Shown piece after piece: positions 28,934-39,422 of a stretch of 64,000 nucleotides of DNA; within the stretch, counting starts at the first letter, position 1, and every line of letters begins with the position of its first letter. Below the pieces are notes generated by a model that was not told the DNA's origin, ran no database searches, and saw nothing but the letters and a program-made list of their open reading frames with translations. Location: positions 1 through 64,000 of the forward strand of contig NZ_WWCP01000003.1 in NCBI RefSeq assembly GCF_009857505.1, given 5' to 3'. The stretch is from Duganella lactea (GTDB lineage Bacteria; Pseudomonadota; Gammaproteobacteria; Burkholderiales; Burkholderiaceae_D). The position numbers were made by a program, and so were the translations under genes.

Positions 28934-30019
28934 TCAGGTGGCGGGATCGCTATACCGGCTGGCGATGGCCATGAACTCCAGCTCCACCGTCAACATCGCA
29001 TCGACCACGTCCGGATCGAAATGTTCGCCACTGCCCTGCCGTATCATCTCCATCGCGGTTTCGTGGGTGAAGGCCGGTTTGTAGACGCGCCGGGAAATCA
29101 GCGCGTCGTACACGTCGGCCACCGCCATCAGGCGCGCCGACAGCGGAATCGCCTCGCCGCGCAGGCCTTGCGGGTAGCCGGAGCCGTCGTACTTCTCCTG
29201 GTGAGAGTAGGTGATCTCGCGCGCGTAGCGCAGGAAGGTGTTGGTGTAGCCCAGCGCGTGTTCGACGTTGGCGATGGCGTCGCGGCCGTACACCGTGTGC
29301 AGCTTCATGACGTCGAATTCGGCGTCGGTCAGGCGCTCCGGCTTGAGCAGGATGGCGTCCGGGATCGACACCTTGCCGATGTCGTGCAGCGGCGCCGCCT
29401 TGAACAGCGCCTTGATATTGGCGTCGCTCAGCTCCTCCTCGAAGCGCGGGTGCGACCGCAGCTGGCGCGCCAGCGCGCGCACATAGTGCTGCACGCGGCG
29501 CAGGTGGTTGGCGGTTTCGTATTCGCGCGTTTCGGCCAGCGACGCCAGCGCCCAGATCATCGCGTCGAGCATCTGACTCAGTTCCAGCGTGACCTCTTCC
29601 ACCACGTGCTCCAGCAGGTTGCGCTGCTGCTTGAGCAGCTCGCGCGAATGGCATAGCTGCAGGTGCGTGTCGACCCGCGCGCGCAACTCCTCTGCCTGTA
29701 CCGGCTTGAGCACCACGTCGGCGGCGCCGTGCCCGAAGGCGCGCCGCGCGTCCGGCTCGCGCTGCAGGACAATGACCGGGATGTCGGCTGTATCCGGGCT
29801 GGACTTGAGCTGCTGGCAGACGCCGTAGCCGTCGATCAGCGGCAGGTGCGCATCCAGCACCACCAGTTGCGGGCGTGGCACCTGCTGCATCAGGTCCAGC
29901 GCGGCGCGGCCGGTGTTGGCCAGCCGCACTTCGTAGTGATCCTCCAGCATGCCGTTCATCTGGATCAGGTTGTCCGAAGCATCATCGACGATCAGTACGA
30001 TGGCTTTTTTGACATTCAT
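28934..30019 (-). CDS. Response regulator with HD-GYP c-di-GMP phosphodiesterase domain
   Basis: About 361 residues from the ATG at 30019 (AGGGAG 10 bases upstream). Residues ~5-125 are a receiver domain with acidic DDASD, phospho-acceptor in VVLDAHLPLIDGY and the Lys in VLKPV. The HD-GYP domain follows: ANHLRRVQHYV, HDIGKVSIPD, then SHQEKYDGSGYPQGL. RpfG-like proteins of this kind degrade c-di-GMP when phosphorylated. The CHASE kinase encoded next is the likely partner. Confidence 0.92.
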   Translation of the reverse strand: MNVKKAIVLIVDDASDNLIQMNGMLEDHYEVRLANTGRAALDLMQQVPRPQLVVLDAHLPLIDGYGVCQQLKSSPDTADIPVIVLQREPDARRAFGHGAADVVLKPVQAEELRARVDTHLQLCHSRELLKQQRNLLEHVVEEVTLELSQMLDAMIWALASLAETREYETANHLRRVQHYVRALARQLRSHPRFEEELSDANIKALFKAAPLHDIGKVSIPDAILLKPERLTDAEFDVMKLHTVYGRDAIANVEHALGYTNTFLRYAREITYSHQEKYDGSGYPQGLRGEAIPLSARLMAVADVYDALISRRVYKPAFTHETAMEMIRQGSGEHFDPDVVDAMLTVELEFMAIASRYSDPAT

Positions 30020-30099
30020 GCGCCGCTGCTCCCTGTATGTGCTTACCAACATCATAACCGAGCGGATTTACCTACTGAAACTATTTTCGCCGCCCTCGC

Positions 30100-30128
30100 T
30101 TGCAATTATATAGCACGCTACCTATACT
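30100..30128 (+). promoter_or_regulatory. Sigma-70-like promoter of the ohrR-like gene
   Basis: TTGCAA (30100-30105), 17-base spacer, TATACT (30123-30128). The predicted start point falls about on the A of the ATG at 30135, so the transcript may have almost no leader. The spacer contains an imperfect AT-rich inverted repeat (TGCAATTA.. TAGCA) that could be an autoregulatory site. Confidence 0.55.
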
Positions 30129-30134
30129 AGGGAC

Positions 30135-30593
30135 ATGGACAATCAAACGCACCCCACCTCTGCCGTCCCGCAACTGGACGGCCAACTCTGCTTCGCCCTG
30201 TATTCGACCTCGCTGGCGATGAGCAAGCTCTACCGCAAGCTGTTGCGCGGCCTGGGGCTGACCTACTCGCAGTACCTCGTGATGATGGTGCTGTGGGAAA
30301 AGAACGAACTGACCGTATCGGAAGTCGGCGAACGCCTGTTCCTCGACTCTGCCACGCTGACGCCGCTGCTCAAGCGCATGGAGGCGGCCGAGCTGCTGAC
30401 CCGCACCCGCGCCGCCAACGACGAGCGCCAGGTCATCATCAAGCTGACGCCGCACGGCGACGCGCTGCGCCACGAGGCGGCCAAGCTGCCGCCTTCCATC
30501 CTGCAAGCGACGCAATGCACGCTCGACCAGGTGGTCGGCATGAAAGAGCAGCTCGACCAGCTGCGCGCCAGCCTGATGGCCTCCGCCGGTTGA
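30135..30593 (+). CDS. ohrR: MarR-family regulator, OhrR-like peroxide sensor
   Basis: 152 residues. The N-terminal [20 protein letters not shown] holds the redox Cys typical of OhrR, which loses DNA binding when organic peroxides oxidise it. The winged helix follows ([30 protein letters not shown], then the wing [11 protein letters not shown]). OhrR normally represses the peroxidase gene ohr, but no ohr is seen here; the next gene is a dioxygenase 5 bases downstream. The symbol is given for family only. Confidence 0.85.
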   Translation: MDNQTHPTSAVPQLDGQLCFALYSTSLAMSKLYRKLLRGLGLTYSQYLVMMVLWEKNELTVSEVGERLFLDSATLTPLLKRMEAAELLTRTRAANDERQVIIKLTPHGDALRHEAAKLPPSILQATQCTLDQVVGMKEQLDQLRASLMASAG

Positions 30594-30598
30594 GCGCG

Positions 30599-31339
30599 AT
30601 GAGCACGCCGATCTACACCGCGCTGGCCGACGCCGCCACCGCCCTGCGCCAGCAAGGCTACGCCTTGCTGCAACCCGACGATGTGGCCACGCTGGCCGGC
30701 CTGCCACTGGCCACGCTCGACGCGCTGATCCCCAGCTGGGACACGCTGGCGCTGGACAACTACCTGAAGGACGGCGGCCGCTACCGGCGCCGGCGCCACG
30801 CCTGCTTCGTGCAGCAGGACCGCGCGCTGACGCCAACGCCGCACCGCGCGCACTGGCAGCCGCTTGAATACAACGCCCTGCACGGCGGCATGCACCGGCT
30901 GTTCGAGCCGGTGCTGCCGCTGACGGTGGCGCAGCCGGCGTGGCCGGCGCTGATCACCGCCATCGGCCGTTTGTGCAGTGCGGCACGCGACCGCGCCGCG
31001 CCGTGGTATGTGGAGGCGCACCAGTTCCGCATCGACACCGCCGACGGCATCGGCCGGCCGACGCCGGAAGGCGCGCACCGTGACGGCGTCGACTTCGTCG
31101 CCGTGATCCTGATCGCCCGCGACGGCGTCAAGGGCGGCGAGACGCGCGTGTTCGAGGCCAACGGCCCGAACGGCAAGCGCTTCACGATGACTGCGCCATG
31201 GACCTTGTTGCTGCTGGACGACGCCGCCGTCATCCACGAGTCGACGCCGATCCAGCCGCTGGGATGGCACGGTCACCGCGACACGCTGGTGCTGACCTGG
31301 CGCGCCGGCGGCTTCCAGGGCGAGGAAACTGCCGCCTAA
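30599..31339 (+). CDS. 2OG-Fe dioxygenase family protein (amino-acid hydroxylase-like)
   Basis: About 246 residues from the ATG at 30599, which lies 5 bases behind the ohrR-like stop. The [17 protein letters not shown] block (His-x-Asp) and a late His in VIHESTPI, followed by [10 protein letters not shown], fit the BsmA / isoleucine-hydroxylase group of Fe(II)/2-oxoglutarate enzymes. Those hydroxylate free amino acids; the substrate here is unknown. There is no good Shine-Dalgarno, so translation probably depends on the gene before. Confidence 0.75.
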   Translation: MSTPIYTALADAATALRQQGYALLQPDDVATLAGLPLATLDALIPSWDTLALDNYLKDGGRYRRRRHACFVQQDRALTPTPHRAHWQPLEYNALHGGMHRLFEPVLPLTVAQPAWPALITAIGRLCSAARDRAAPWYVEAHQFRIDTADGIGRPTPEGAHRDGVDFVAVILIARDGVKGGETRVFEANGPNGKRFTMTAPWTLLLLDDAAVIHESTPIQPLGWHGHRDTLVLTWRAGGFQGEETAA

Positions 31340-31366
31340 GGGTTCCCCTGCATGGGGTAATCCGAT

Positions 31367-31387
31367 ATAGTTGGTGCTGCCAACTAT
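31367..31387 (+). promoter_or_regulatory. Perfect 8-bp hairpin upstream of the REC-kinase gene
   Basis: ATAGTTGG and CCAACTAT flank a 5-base loop. A strong AGGAGG ribosome site follows a few bases later. It may be a leader hairpin or an operator; similar TATAGTTGG text occurs at 32835. Confidence 0.35.
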
Positions 31388-31405
31388 GCAACAGGAGGGT
31401 GGTCT

Positions 31406-32761
<1,356 letters not shown>

Positions 32762-32811
32762 CGGTTTTAGCCCTGTCAAGATGACCGTAATGACAACGTA
32801 ATTCTACGCTA

Positions 32812-32840
32812 TTGCAGTGCAACATAAAGAGGGGTATAGT
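32812..32840 (+). promoter_or_regulatory. Sigma-70-like promoter of a candidate small RNA
   Basis: TTGCAG (32812-32817), 17-base spacer, TATAGT (32835-32840), in a stretch without any credible gene. A strong intrinsic terminator lies about 70 bases further on. Confidence 0.5.
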
Positions 32841-32845
32841 TGGAA

Positions 32846-32915
32846 CTGTCTCCTCCAACCGTTCGCTGAACATTGGAATTCAACCCGCCACCATCAAGGT
32901 CGCGGGTTTTTTTTT
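32846..32915 (+). ncRNA. Candidate small RNA
   Basis: A possible ~70-nt transcript between a promoter-like pair (32812-32840) and the terminator at 32882-32915. The 5' part contains CUCCUCC, which could pair with Shine-Dalgarno sequences; a short GUUC/GAAC hairpin follows. The whole 32762-33045 gap holds no credible gene. It could instead be only the end of the upstream kinase transcript, but the well-spaced promoter argues for a separate RNA. Confidence 0.4.
32882..32915 (+). terminator. Intrinsic terminator
   Basis: Stem AACCCGC (32882-32888) with GCGGGTT (32902-32908), 13-base loop, and a run of nine T at 32907-32915. It ends either the REC-kinase transcript or a small RNA starting near 32846. 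Confidence 0.8.
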
Positions 32916-32991
32916 GCCCGCGTTTTTCCCTTTCCCGCAATATTTTCAAACGGCTAACGTCTACAGCGCTGACACCTTTCAGCAATAAATT

Positions 32992-33021
32992 AAACAATCG
33001 ATTTAGTTATATCATTTGTTT
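32992..33021. promoter_or_regulatory. AT-rich control region of the RND efflux operon
   Basis: AAACAA (32992-32997) and TTGTTT (33016-33021) form an inverted repeat in an AT-rich island 25 bases upstream of the TetR-family gene. This is the likely place for promoter and autorepression. Confidence 0.35.
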
Positions 33022-33045
33022 GGATTATGTGATGTAATCGCCGCC

Positions 33046-33753
33046 ATGAACGCTAAACCTACCCAACCTACGCCCCACGATCCCAGCCAGCCAGCCGACG
33101 ACGGCCGCAAGCCCCGTTCGGACGGCGAGCAGTCGCGCGAGCGGCTGCTGCAGGCGGCCATGCGGCTGTTCGGCGAACAGGGCTTCTCCAAGACTTCGAC
33201 GCGCGAGATCGCCCAGGCGGCCGGCGCCAACGTGGCCGCCATCAGCTACTACTTCGGCGACAAGGCCGGCCTGTACCAGGCTTGCTTCACCGCCGTCTGC
33301 ACGCCGGTGGAAAACAACATCGCCCTGTTCGATCAGCCGCACTTCACGCTGCGCGAATCGCTGCGCGGCTTCTACCAGCAGATGGTGGCGCCGCTGATGG
33401 CCGGCGCCGACGCCGAGGTGCTGCTGCGTCTGTTCTTCCGCGAGATGCTGGAGCCGACCGGCTTGTGGCAGCGCGAAATCGAGGTCAACCTCAAACCCGA
33501 GCACATGGCGCTGGCCGGCGTGCTGTGCCGCCATCTGGGGCTGGAGCAGCCGGATGAACGCGTGCATCTGCTCGGGTACGCGCTGGCGGCGATGTGCCTG
33601 CAAATGCTGATCGGGCGCGATGTGGTCAACGCGATCACGCCCAACCTGATGTCCGGCCCGGAGGCGATCACCACCTGGGTCGAGCAACTGACCGGATTTG
33701 CGGAAACGCTGGTGCTGGCGGAAAAAACCAAACTTCAACAAGGGAAAGCATGA
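33046..33753 (+). CDS. TetR-family regulator, CecR-like (DUF1956)
   Basis: About 235 residues from the ATG at 33046. The helix-turn-helix is LLQAAMRLFGEQGFSKTSTREIAQAAGANVAAISYYFGDKAGLY at residues ~38-85; the C-terminal half resembles the CecR/DUF1956 ligand-binding domain. It is the first gene of an efflux operon, and its stop overlaps the start of the outer-membrane component (ATGA). Probable drug-responsive repressor of the pump. Confidence 0.88.
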   Translation: MNAKPTQPTPHDPSQPADDGRKPRSDGEQSRERLLQAAMRLFGEQGFSKTSTREIAQAAGANVAAISYYFGDKAGLYQACFTAVCTPVENNIALFDQPHFTLRESLRGFYQQMVAPLMAGADAEVLLRLFFREMLEPTGLWQREIEVNLKPEHMALAGVLCRHLGLEQPDERVHLLGYALAAMCLQMLIGRDVVNAITPNLMSGPEAITTWVEQLTGFAETLVLAEKTKLQQGKA

Positions 33754-35162
33754 GTATCTTTTTACGCGCGACGGCGTTGGCCGTCGCCGCGACGCTGGGC
33801 GGCTGCGCGGTGCAGGGTCCGGCGCGGCAGGTGGCGTCGCTGGCGCCCCAGCAGTGGCAGGCGCCATTGCCGCACAACGGCAGCCAGGCCAATCTCGCCG
33901 CCTGGTGGCGCGGCCAGTCCGACGATTTACTGGCGCAGCTGATCGAGTCGGCGCAGGCGGTCAGCCCGAGCGTGGCGACGGCGGCGGCGCGCATCGCGCA
34001 GTCGCGCGCGGAGCGTGTGGCCGCCGGCGCGGCGCTGGCGCCGAACGTCGACGCGGCGGCGTCGGTCAGCCGCGCCAACCAGCAGTCGGCCATGCCGATG
34101 GGGACCACGTCGCAGGCGGCCTTCAACGCCTCGTGGGAGATCGATATTTTCGGCGCCAACCGGGCGGCGCGCGATGCGGCGCAGGCGCGCATGGAAAGCG
34201 CGCACGCCGGCTGGCATGATGCGCGTGTGTCGGTGGCGGCGGAGGTGGCGAATCAGTACTACGGCTTGCGCGCCTGCGAGCAGTTGCTGGCGGTGGCGCA
34301 ACAGGATGCGCGCTCGCGCGCCGACACCGCGCGCCTGACCGAGTTGAGCGCCGGCGCCGGCTTCGAATCGCCCGCCAGCCTGGCGCTGGCGCGCGCCAGC
34401 GCCGCCGATGGCAACAGCCGCTATCTGGCGCAACGCGCCGCCTGCGACATCGACGTCAAAGTATTGTCCGCGCTGAGCGCCGTGGCCGAGCAGGAGCTGC
34501 GCCGCAAGCTGGCCGCCGCCACGCCGGCCATCGCCGCGGTGGCGCCGGCCATCGCGATTCCCGCGCTGCCGGCGGCCACGTTGAGCCAGCGCCCGGACGT
34601 GTTCACCGCCGAACGCGAAGTGGCCGCGGCCAGCGCCGATGTCGGCAACGCCGAGGCGCAGCGCTATCCGCGCCTGTCGCTGTCGGGCGCCATCGGTGTC
34701 GCCAACTTCCGCAGCGACGGCGAAAACACCAAGACCGACACCTGGACCATCGGCCCGGTCGCGCTGTCGGTGCCGGTGTTCGACGCCGGCCGCCGCCGCG
34801 CCAACGTCGAATCGGCCAAGGCCCGCTACGCCGCCGCCGTGGTCAGCTACCGCGCCACCGTGCGCCAGGCCGTCAGCGAAACCGAACAGGCGCTGGTGAA
34901 CCTTGACAGCACCGCCGCCCGCGCCGGCGACGCGCAAACCGCGCTGCAAGGCTATCGCGCCAACTACGCCGCCGTCGATGAGCGCTACAAGAACGGTATG
35001 GCCAGCCTGTTCGAGCTGGAAGACGCGCGCCGCACGCGCCTGGCCGCCGAACAAACCGTGATCAACCTGCAGCGCGAACGCAGCGCCGCCTGGGTGGCCC
35101 TATACCGCGCCGCCGGCGGTGGCTTCACCGCGCCCGCCGTACCGATGGCCGTCGCCAACTAA
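33750..35162 (+). CDS. RND efflux outer-membrane lipoprotein (NodT/OprM family)
   Basis: About 470 residues. The signal peptide ends in a lipobox (ATLGGCAVQ). Two repeats of the TolC-like outer-membrane factor fold follow, with SWEIDIFGANRAARDAAQARMES and, later, VPVFDAGRRRANVESAKARYAAAV. It forms the exit channel for the RND pump encoded next. Its ATG overlaps the tetR stop by 4 bases. Having the outer-membrane gene ahead of the membrane-fusion and RND genes is less usual than the reverse. Confidence 0.92.
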   Translation: MSIFLRATALAVAATLGGCAVQGPARQVASLAPQQWQAPLPHNGSQANLAAWWRGQSDDLLAQLIESAQAVSPSVATAAARIAQSRAERVAAGAALAPNVDAAASVSRANQQSAMPMGTTSQAAFNASWEIDIFGANRAARDAAQARMESAHAGWHDARVSVAAEVANQYYGLRACEQLLAVAQQDARSRADTARLTELSAGAGFESPASLALARASAADGNSRYLAQRAACDIDVKVLSALSAVAEQELRRKLAAATPAIAAVAPAIAIPALPAATLSQRPDVFTAEREVAAASADVGNAEAQRYPRLSLSGAIGVANFRSDGENTKTDTWTIGPVALSVPVFDAGRRRANVESAKARYAAAVVSYRATVRQAVSETEQALVNLDSTAARAGDAQTALQGYRANYAAVDERYKNGMASLFELEDARRTRLAAEQTVINLQRERSAAWVALYRAAGGGFTAPAVPMAVAN

Positions 35163-35177
35163 CCTTCTTCGCTCACT

Positions 35178-36290
35178 ATGAACGCAAAACTGAAACCACT
35201 CGCTTACATCCTCGGCGTCGCCTTCGCACTGGTCGCCGCCGGCATCACCGCCTACTCGCAGGCCGCCGACGACAAAAATCCGGCGGCCACCGCCAAGGCC
35301 GCGCTGACCGTCACCGTCGCCCAACCCAGCGCCGCCAGCCTGCCGATCAAACTCACCGCCAACGGCAACGTCGCCGCCTGGCAGGAGGCCAGCGTCTCCA
35401 GCGAATCGAACGGCTTGCGCCTGACCGAGGTGCGGGTCAACGTCGGCGACGTGGTCAAGGCCGGCGATGTGCTGGCGGTGTTCTCCGCCGACACCGTCAA
35501 CGCCGATCTGGCGCAGGCGCAGGCGGCGTTGCACGAAGCCGAGGCCAACGCCGCCGACGCCGTGGCCAACGCCGCGCGTGCGCGCACGCTGCAAAACTCC
35601 GGCGCCTTGAGCGCGCAGCAGATCAGCCAATACAACACCGCCGAACAAACCGCCAACGCCCGCATCGCCTCGGCCAAAGCGGCCCTGGCCAGCCAGCAGT
35701 TGCGCCTGAAGTACACCAGGGTGGTGGCGCCGGACAGTGGCGTCATCTCCGCCCGCAGCGCCACCGTCGGCGCGGTGTCGGGCGCCGGCACGGAGCTGTT
35801 CCGCATGATCCGCCAGGGCCGGCTCGAATGGCGCGCCGAAGTCGTCGCCGCCGACCTGCGCCAGCTCAAGCCCGGCGTCAGCGCCGTGGTCAAAGCCGCC
35901 AACGGCAGCGAAGTCACCGGCAAGGTGCGCATGATCGCGCCAACCGTCGATCCGCAGACCCGCTCCGCGCTGGTGTATGTCGACCTGCCGCCCAACGCCG
36001 GCACCAAGGACGCGCCGTTCAAGGCCGGCATGTTCGCCAGCGGCCAGTTCGAGCTGGGCGCGTCGGACGCCATGACCGTGCCGCAGCAGGCCATCGTCGT
36101 GCGCGACGGCTTCAGTTTCGTGTTCCGTCTCAACGGCGACCAGCATGTCAGCCAGCTCAAAGTGAAGCCGGGCCGCCGCCTCGGCGAGCGCATCGAAGTG
36201 CTGGGCGGGCTGGACGCCAACACCCGGATCGTGGTGCGCGGCGCCGGCTTCCTCAACGACGGTGACCTGGTCAGCGTCGTCGCCCGATAA
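35178..36290 (+). CDS. RND efflux membrane-fusion (adaptor) protein
   Basis: 370 residues with an N-terminal membrane or signal segment (LAYILGVAFALVAAGITAYSQA). The barrel-sandwich (lipoyl) halves flank a coiled coil: GNVAAWQEASVSSESNGLRLTEVRVNVGDVVKAGDVLAVF, and LKYTRVVAPDSGVISARSATVGAVSGAGTELFRMI. It bridges the RND permease and the outer-membrane channel. It starts 15 bases after the outer-membrane gene. Confidence 0.93.
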   Translation: MNAKLKPLAYILGVAFALVAAGITAYSQAADDKNPAATAKAALTVTVAQPSAASLPIKLTANGNVAAWQEASVSSESNGLRLTEVRVNVGDVVKAGDVLAVFSADTVNADLAQAQAALHEAEANAADAVANAARARTLQNSGALSAQQISQYNTAEQTANARIASAKAALASQQLRLKYTRVVAPDSGVISARSATVGAVSGAGTELFRMIRQGRLEWRAEVVAADLRQLKPGVSAVVKAANGSEVTGKVRMIAPTVDPQTRSALVYVDLPPNAGTKDAPFKAGMFASGQFELGASDAMTVPQQAIVVRDGFSFVFRLNGDQHVSQLKVKPGRRLGERIEVLGGLDANTRIVVRGAGFLNDGDLVSVVAR

Positions 36291-36299
36291 GGACAGGAT

Positions 36300-39200
36300 A
36301 TGAACTTCTCCGCCCTCTCCATCAAGAACCCGATCCCGGCGATCATGCTGTTTGCGCTGCTGTCGCTGGCCGGTTTGATGGCCTACAAGGCCAATCCGGT
36401 GCAGGACTTCCCGGACATCGAACTGCCGATCGTCACCGTCACCGCCACGCTGGACGGCAGCGCGCCGGCGCAGCTGGAAACCGAAGTCTCGCGCAAGATC
36501 GAGGACTCGGTCGCCACGCTGCAAGGCGTGAAGAACATCTACACCACGGTGCTCGACGGCGTCTCCACCACCACCGTCGAATTCATCCTGGAGAAGAACA
36601 TCTCCGACGCGGTGAACGACGTGCGCGACGCGGTGGCCCGCGTCAAGGCCGACATGCCGGCCGAGCTGCGCGACCCGAGCGTCACCAAGGCCTCCACCGC
36701 CGGCCGCGTGGTGCTGACCTTCACCGCCGCCGCCGCGCAGGCGCCGGGCGAAAAGCTGGACAGCCAGGAACTGAGCTGGTTCGTCGACAACACCGTCGCC
36801 AAGCGGCTGCTGGCGGTGCACGGCGTGGGCGCGGTCAAGCGCGTCGGCGGCGTGCACCGCGAAGTGCGGGTGGAGCTGGACGACGCCCGCATGGCGGCGC
36901 TGCGCGTCTCCGCGCTGGACGTCTCGCGCCAGCTGCGCCAGGTGCAGAAGGAAGCGCCGGGCGGACGCGGTGACGTCAGCGGCGCCGAACAATCGGTGCG
37001 CACCATCGCCACCGTGCAGACGGCGGCCGAACTGGCCACCATGGACCTGCCGCTGCCGGACGGCCGCCATGTGCGCCTCGACCAGGTGGCCACCGTCACC
37101 GACACCGTTTCCGAGCCGCGCGCCGTGGCGCTACAGGACGGCGTGCCGGTGATCGGCTTCGAAATCTTCCGCACCAAGGGCGCCAGCGAAGTAGCGGTCG
37201 CCAACGGCGCGCGCGCGGCGGTCGAGGAACTGCAAAAGGCCAATCCGCGCGTCGAACTGAAACAGGTGATCGACAACGCCCGCCCGGTCGAGGAAGACTT
37301 CGCCGGCTCGATGGACCTGCTGTACGAAGGCGCCATCCTGGCCGTGATCGTGGTGTGGTGGTTCCTGCGCGACTGGCGCGCCACGCTGGTCGCCGCCGCC
37401 GCGCTGCCGCTGTCGGTGCTGCCGGCCTTCCTCGGCATCTACCTGTTCGGCTACACGCTCAACATCGTCACGCTGCTGTCGCTGGCCCTGGTGGTCGGCG
37501 TGCTGGTGGACGACGCCATCGTCGAAATTGAAAATATCGAGCGCCACCTGCGCATGGGGAAAACGCCGATGGAGGCGGCGCTGGAGGCGGCCGACGAAAT
37601 CGGCATGGCGGTCATCGCCACCACCTTCGCGCTGGTGGCGGTGTTCCTGCCGACCGCCTTCATGAGCGGCATTCCCGGCCTGTTCTTCAAGCAGTTTGGC
37701 TGGACCGCCGTGATCGCGGTGCTGGCGTCGCTGGTGGTGGCACGGCTGCTGACGCCGATGATGGCCGCCTACCTCCTCAAGCCGAAAGCGCATGTCGAGG
37801 ACAAAGACGGCTGGCTGATGTCGCGCTACATGACCGTGATGCGCTGGTGCCTGCGTCACCGTCTGGTGACGGCGCTGGCGGCCGGCGCCTTCTTTGTCGG
37901 CTCGATCCTGCTCACCGGCCTGCTGCCGACCGGCTTCGTGCCGGCCGCCGACCGCGCGCAAACGCAGATCACGCTGGAACTGCCGCCGGGTTCCACACTG
38001 GCCGAAACCAGCGTGGTCGCCGAGCGCGCGCGCAAGGCGGCGATGGAAGTCAAAGGCATCAAGTCGGTGTTCAGCTCCATCGGCGGCGGCTCCAGTGGCG
38101 ACGCCTTTGCGCCCGGCGCCGCCGCCGAGGCCCGCACCGCCGTGCTGACGCTGACCACCGTGCACCGCACCGAACGCAAGACATCGATGGCCGACATCGA
38201 ATCCGACCTGCGCCACAAGCTCGACGCCATTCCCGGCGCCCGCTTCAAGGTCGGCCCGCCGGACAACGGCGTCAAGATGCAGCTGGTGCTGCGCAGCGAA
38301 GACCCGGTGGCGCTGAAGGAAGCCGCGCAAAAAGCCGAACGCGAACTGCGCACGCTGCAAGGCGTGGGCAACGTGCGCTCGACCGCCTCGCTGGTGCGGC
38401 CGGAGATCATCGTCAAGCCGGACTTCGCCAAGGCGGCGGACCTGGGCGTGACCGCCGCCGCCATCGGCCAGACCGTGCGCGTGGCCACCGCCGGCGACTA
38501 CGACACCGACCTGACCAAAATGAACCTGCCGGAGCGCCAGGTGCCGATCCGCGTCAAGCTGCCGGACGCGGTGCGCGCCGACCTGGACGCCATCGGCCGC
38601 CTGACGGTGCCGGGCAAGAACGGCCCGGTGCTGCTGGCCACCGTGGCCAACATCACGATGGAAAGCGGGCCGGCGCAGATCAATCGGCTCAACCGCAGCC
38701 GCAACGTCACGCTGGAAGTGGAGCTGGGCAAGCGCGCGCTGGGTGAGGTGAACGACGAGGCGCGCGCGCTGCCGGCGCTGAAAAACTTGCCGGCATCGGT
38801 GAAGATCGCGGAACTGGGCGACACCCAGGAAATGGCCGCGCTGTTCGCCAGCTTCGGCCTCGCCATGCTGATCGGCGTGTTGTGCATCTACTGCGTGCTG
38901 GTGCTGCTGTTCAAGGACTTCATGCAGCCGGCGACGATTCTGGCGGCGCTGCCGCTGTCGATCGGCGGCGCCTTCGTGGCGCTGCTGATCACCCGCAGCG
39001 CGCTGTCGATGCCATCGATGATCGGCTTGATCATGCTGATGGGGATCGTCACCAAAAACTCAATTTTGCTGGTCGATTATGCTATTCTGGCGCGCCAGGC
39101 GGGCATGGGGCGTTTCGAAGCGCTGGTCGACGCCTGCCACAAACGTAGCCGGCCGATACTGATGACCACCATCGCGATGGGCGCGGGCATGATGCCGCTG

Positions 39201-39422
39201 GCCTTGGGCTGGGGCGCCGACCCGAGCTTCCGTTCGCCGATGGCGATCACCGTGATCGGCGGCCTGATTACTTCAACGTTATTAAGCCTGTTGGTGGTGC
39301 CGGCCGTGTTCACCTATGTCGACGACTTTGAGCACTGGCTCAAGCGCATGATGCGCAAGCTGCGCCGCCAGCCGGCGGAACAAGGAGACAAGCATGCAAT
39401 ACGAGATCAAAGAGCTGCCTGA
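36300..39422 (+). CDS. RND multidrug efflux permease (AcrB/MexB superfamily)
   Basis: 1040 residues, the usual length. It begins NFSALSIKNPIPAIMLFALLSLAGLMAY. Transmembrane helix 4 carries the proton-relay pair in LVVGVLVDDAIVEIENIERH, and two large periplasmic loops are present. The C-terminal half has GLIMLMGIVTKNSILLVDYA. It is a proton-driven exporter in the inner membrane; drug range unknown. The next gene starts inside its last 29 bases. Confidence 0.94.
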   Translation: MNFSALSIKNPIPAIMLFALLSLAGLMAYKANPVQDFPDIELPIVTVTATLDGSAPAQLETEVSRKIEDSVATLQGVKNIYTTVLDGVSTTTVEFILEKNISDAVNDVRDAVARVKADMPAELRDPSVTKASTAGRVVLTFTAAAAQAPGEKLDSQELSWFVDNTVAKRLLAVHGVGAVKRVGGVHREVRVELDDARMAALRVSALDVSRQLRQVQKEAPGGRGDVSGAEQSVRTIATVQTAAELATMDLPLPDGRHVRLDQVATVTDTVSEPRAVALQDGVPVIGFEIFRTKGASEVAVANGARAAVEELQKANPRVELKQVIDNARPVEEDFAGSMDLLYEGAILAVIVVWWFLRDWRATLVAAAALPLSVLPAFLGIYLFGYTLNIVTLLSLALVVGVLVDDAIVEIENIERHLRMGKTPMEAALEAADEIGMAVIATTFALVAVFLPTAFMSGIPGLFFKQFGWTAVIAVLASLVVARLLTPMMAAYLLKPKAHVEDKDGWLMSRYMTVMRWCLRHRLVTALAAGAFFVGSILLTGLLPTGFVPAADRAQTQITLELPPGSTLAETSVVAERARKAAMEVKGIKSVFSSIGGGSSGDAFAPGAAAEARTAVLTLTTVHRTERKTSMADIESDLRHKLDAIPGARFKVGPPDNGVKMQLVLRSEDPVALKEAAQKAERELRTLQGVGNVRSTASLVRPEIIVKPDFAKAADLGVTAAAIGQTVRVATAGDYDTDLTKMNLPERQVPIRVKLPDAVRADLDAIGRLTVPGKNGPVLLATVANITMESGPAQINRLNRSRNVTLEVELGKRALGEVNDEARALPALKNLPASVKIAELGDTQEMAALFASFGLAMLIGVLCIYCVLVLLFKDFMQPATILAALPLSIGGAFVALLITRSALSMPSMIGLIMLMGIVTKNSILLVDYAILARQAGMGRFEALVDACHKRSRPILMTTIAMGAGMMPLALGWGADPSFRSPMAITVIGGLITSTLLSLLVVPAVFTYVDDFEHWLKRMMRKLRRQPAEQGDKHAIRDQRAA

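Noticed and set aside
32809..32997. 62-codon minus-strand frame
   Set aside because: It runs through the terminator and candidate RNA; no ribosome site or motif.
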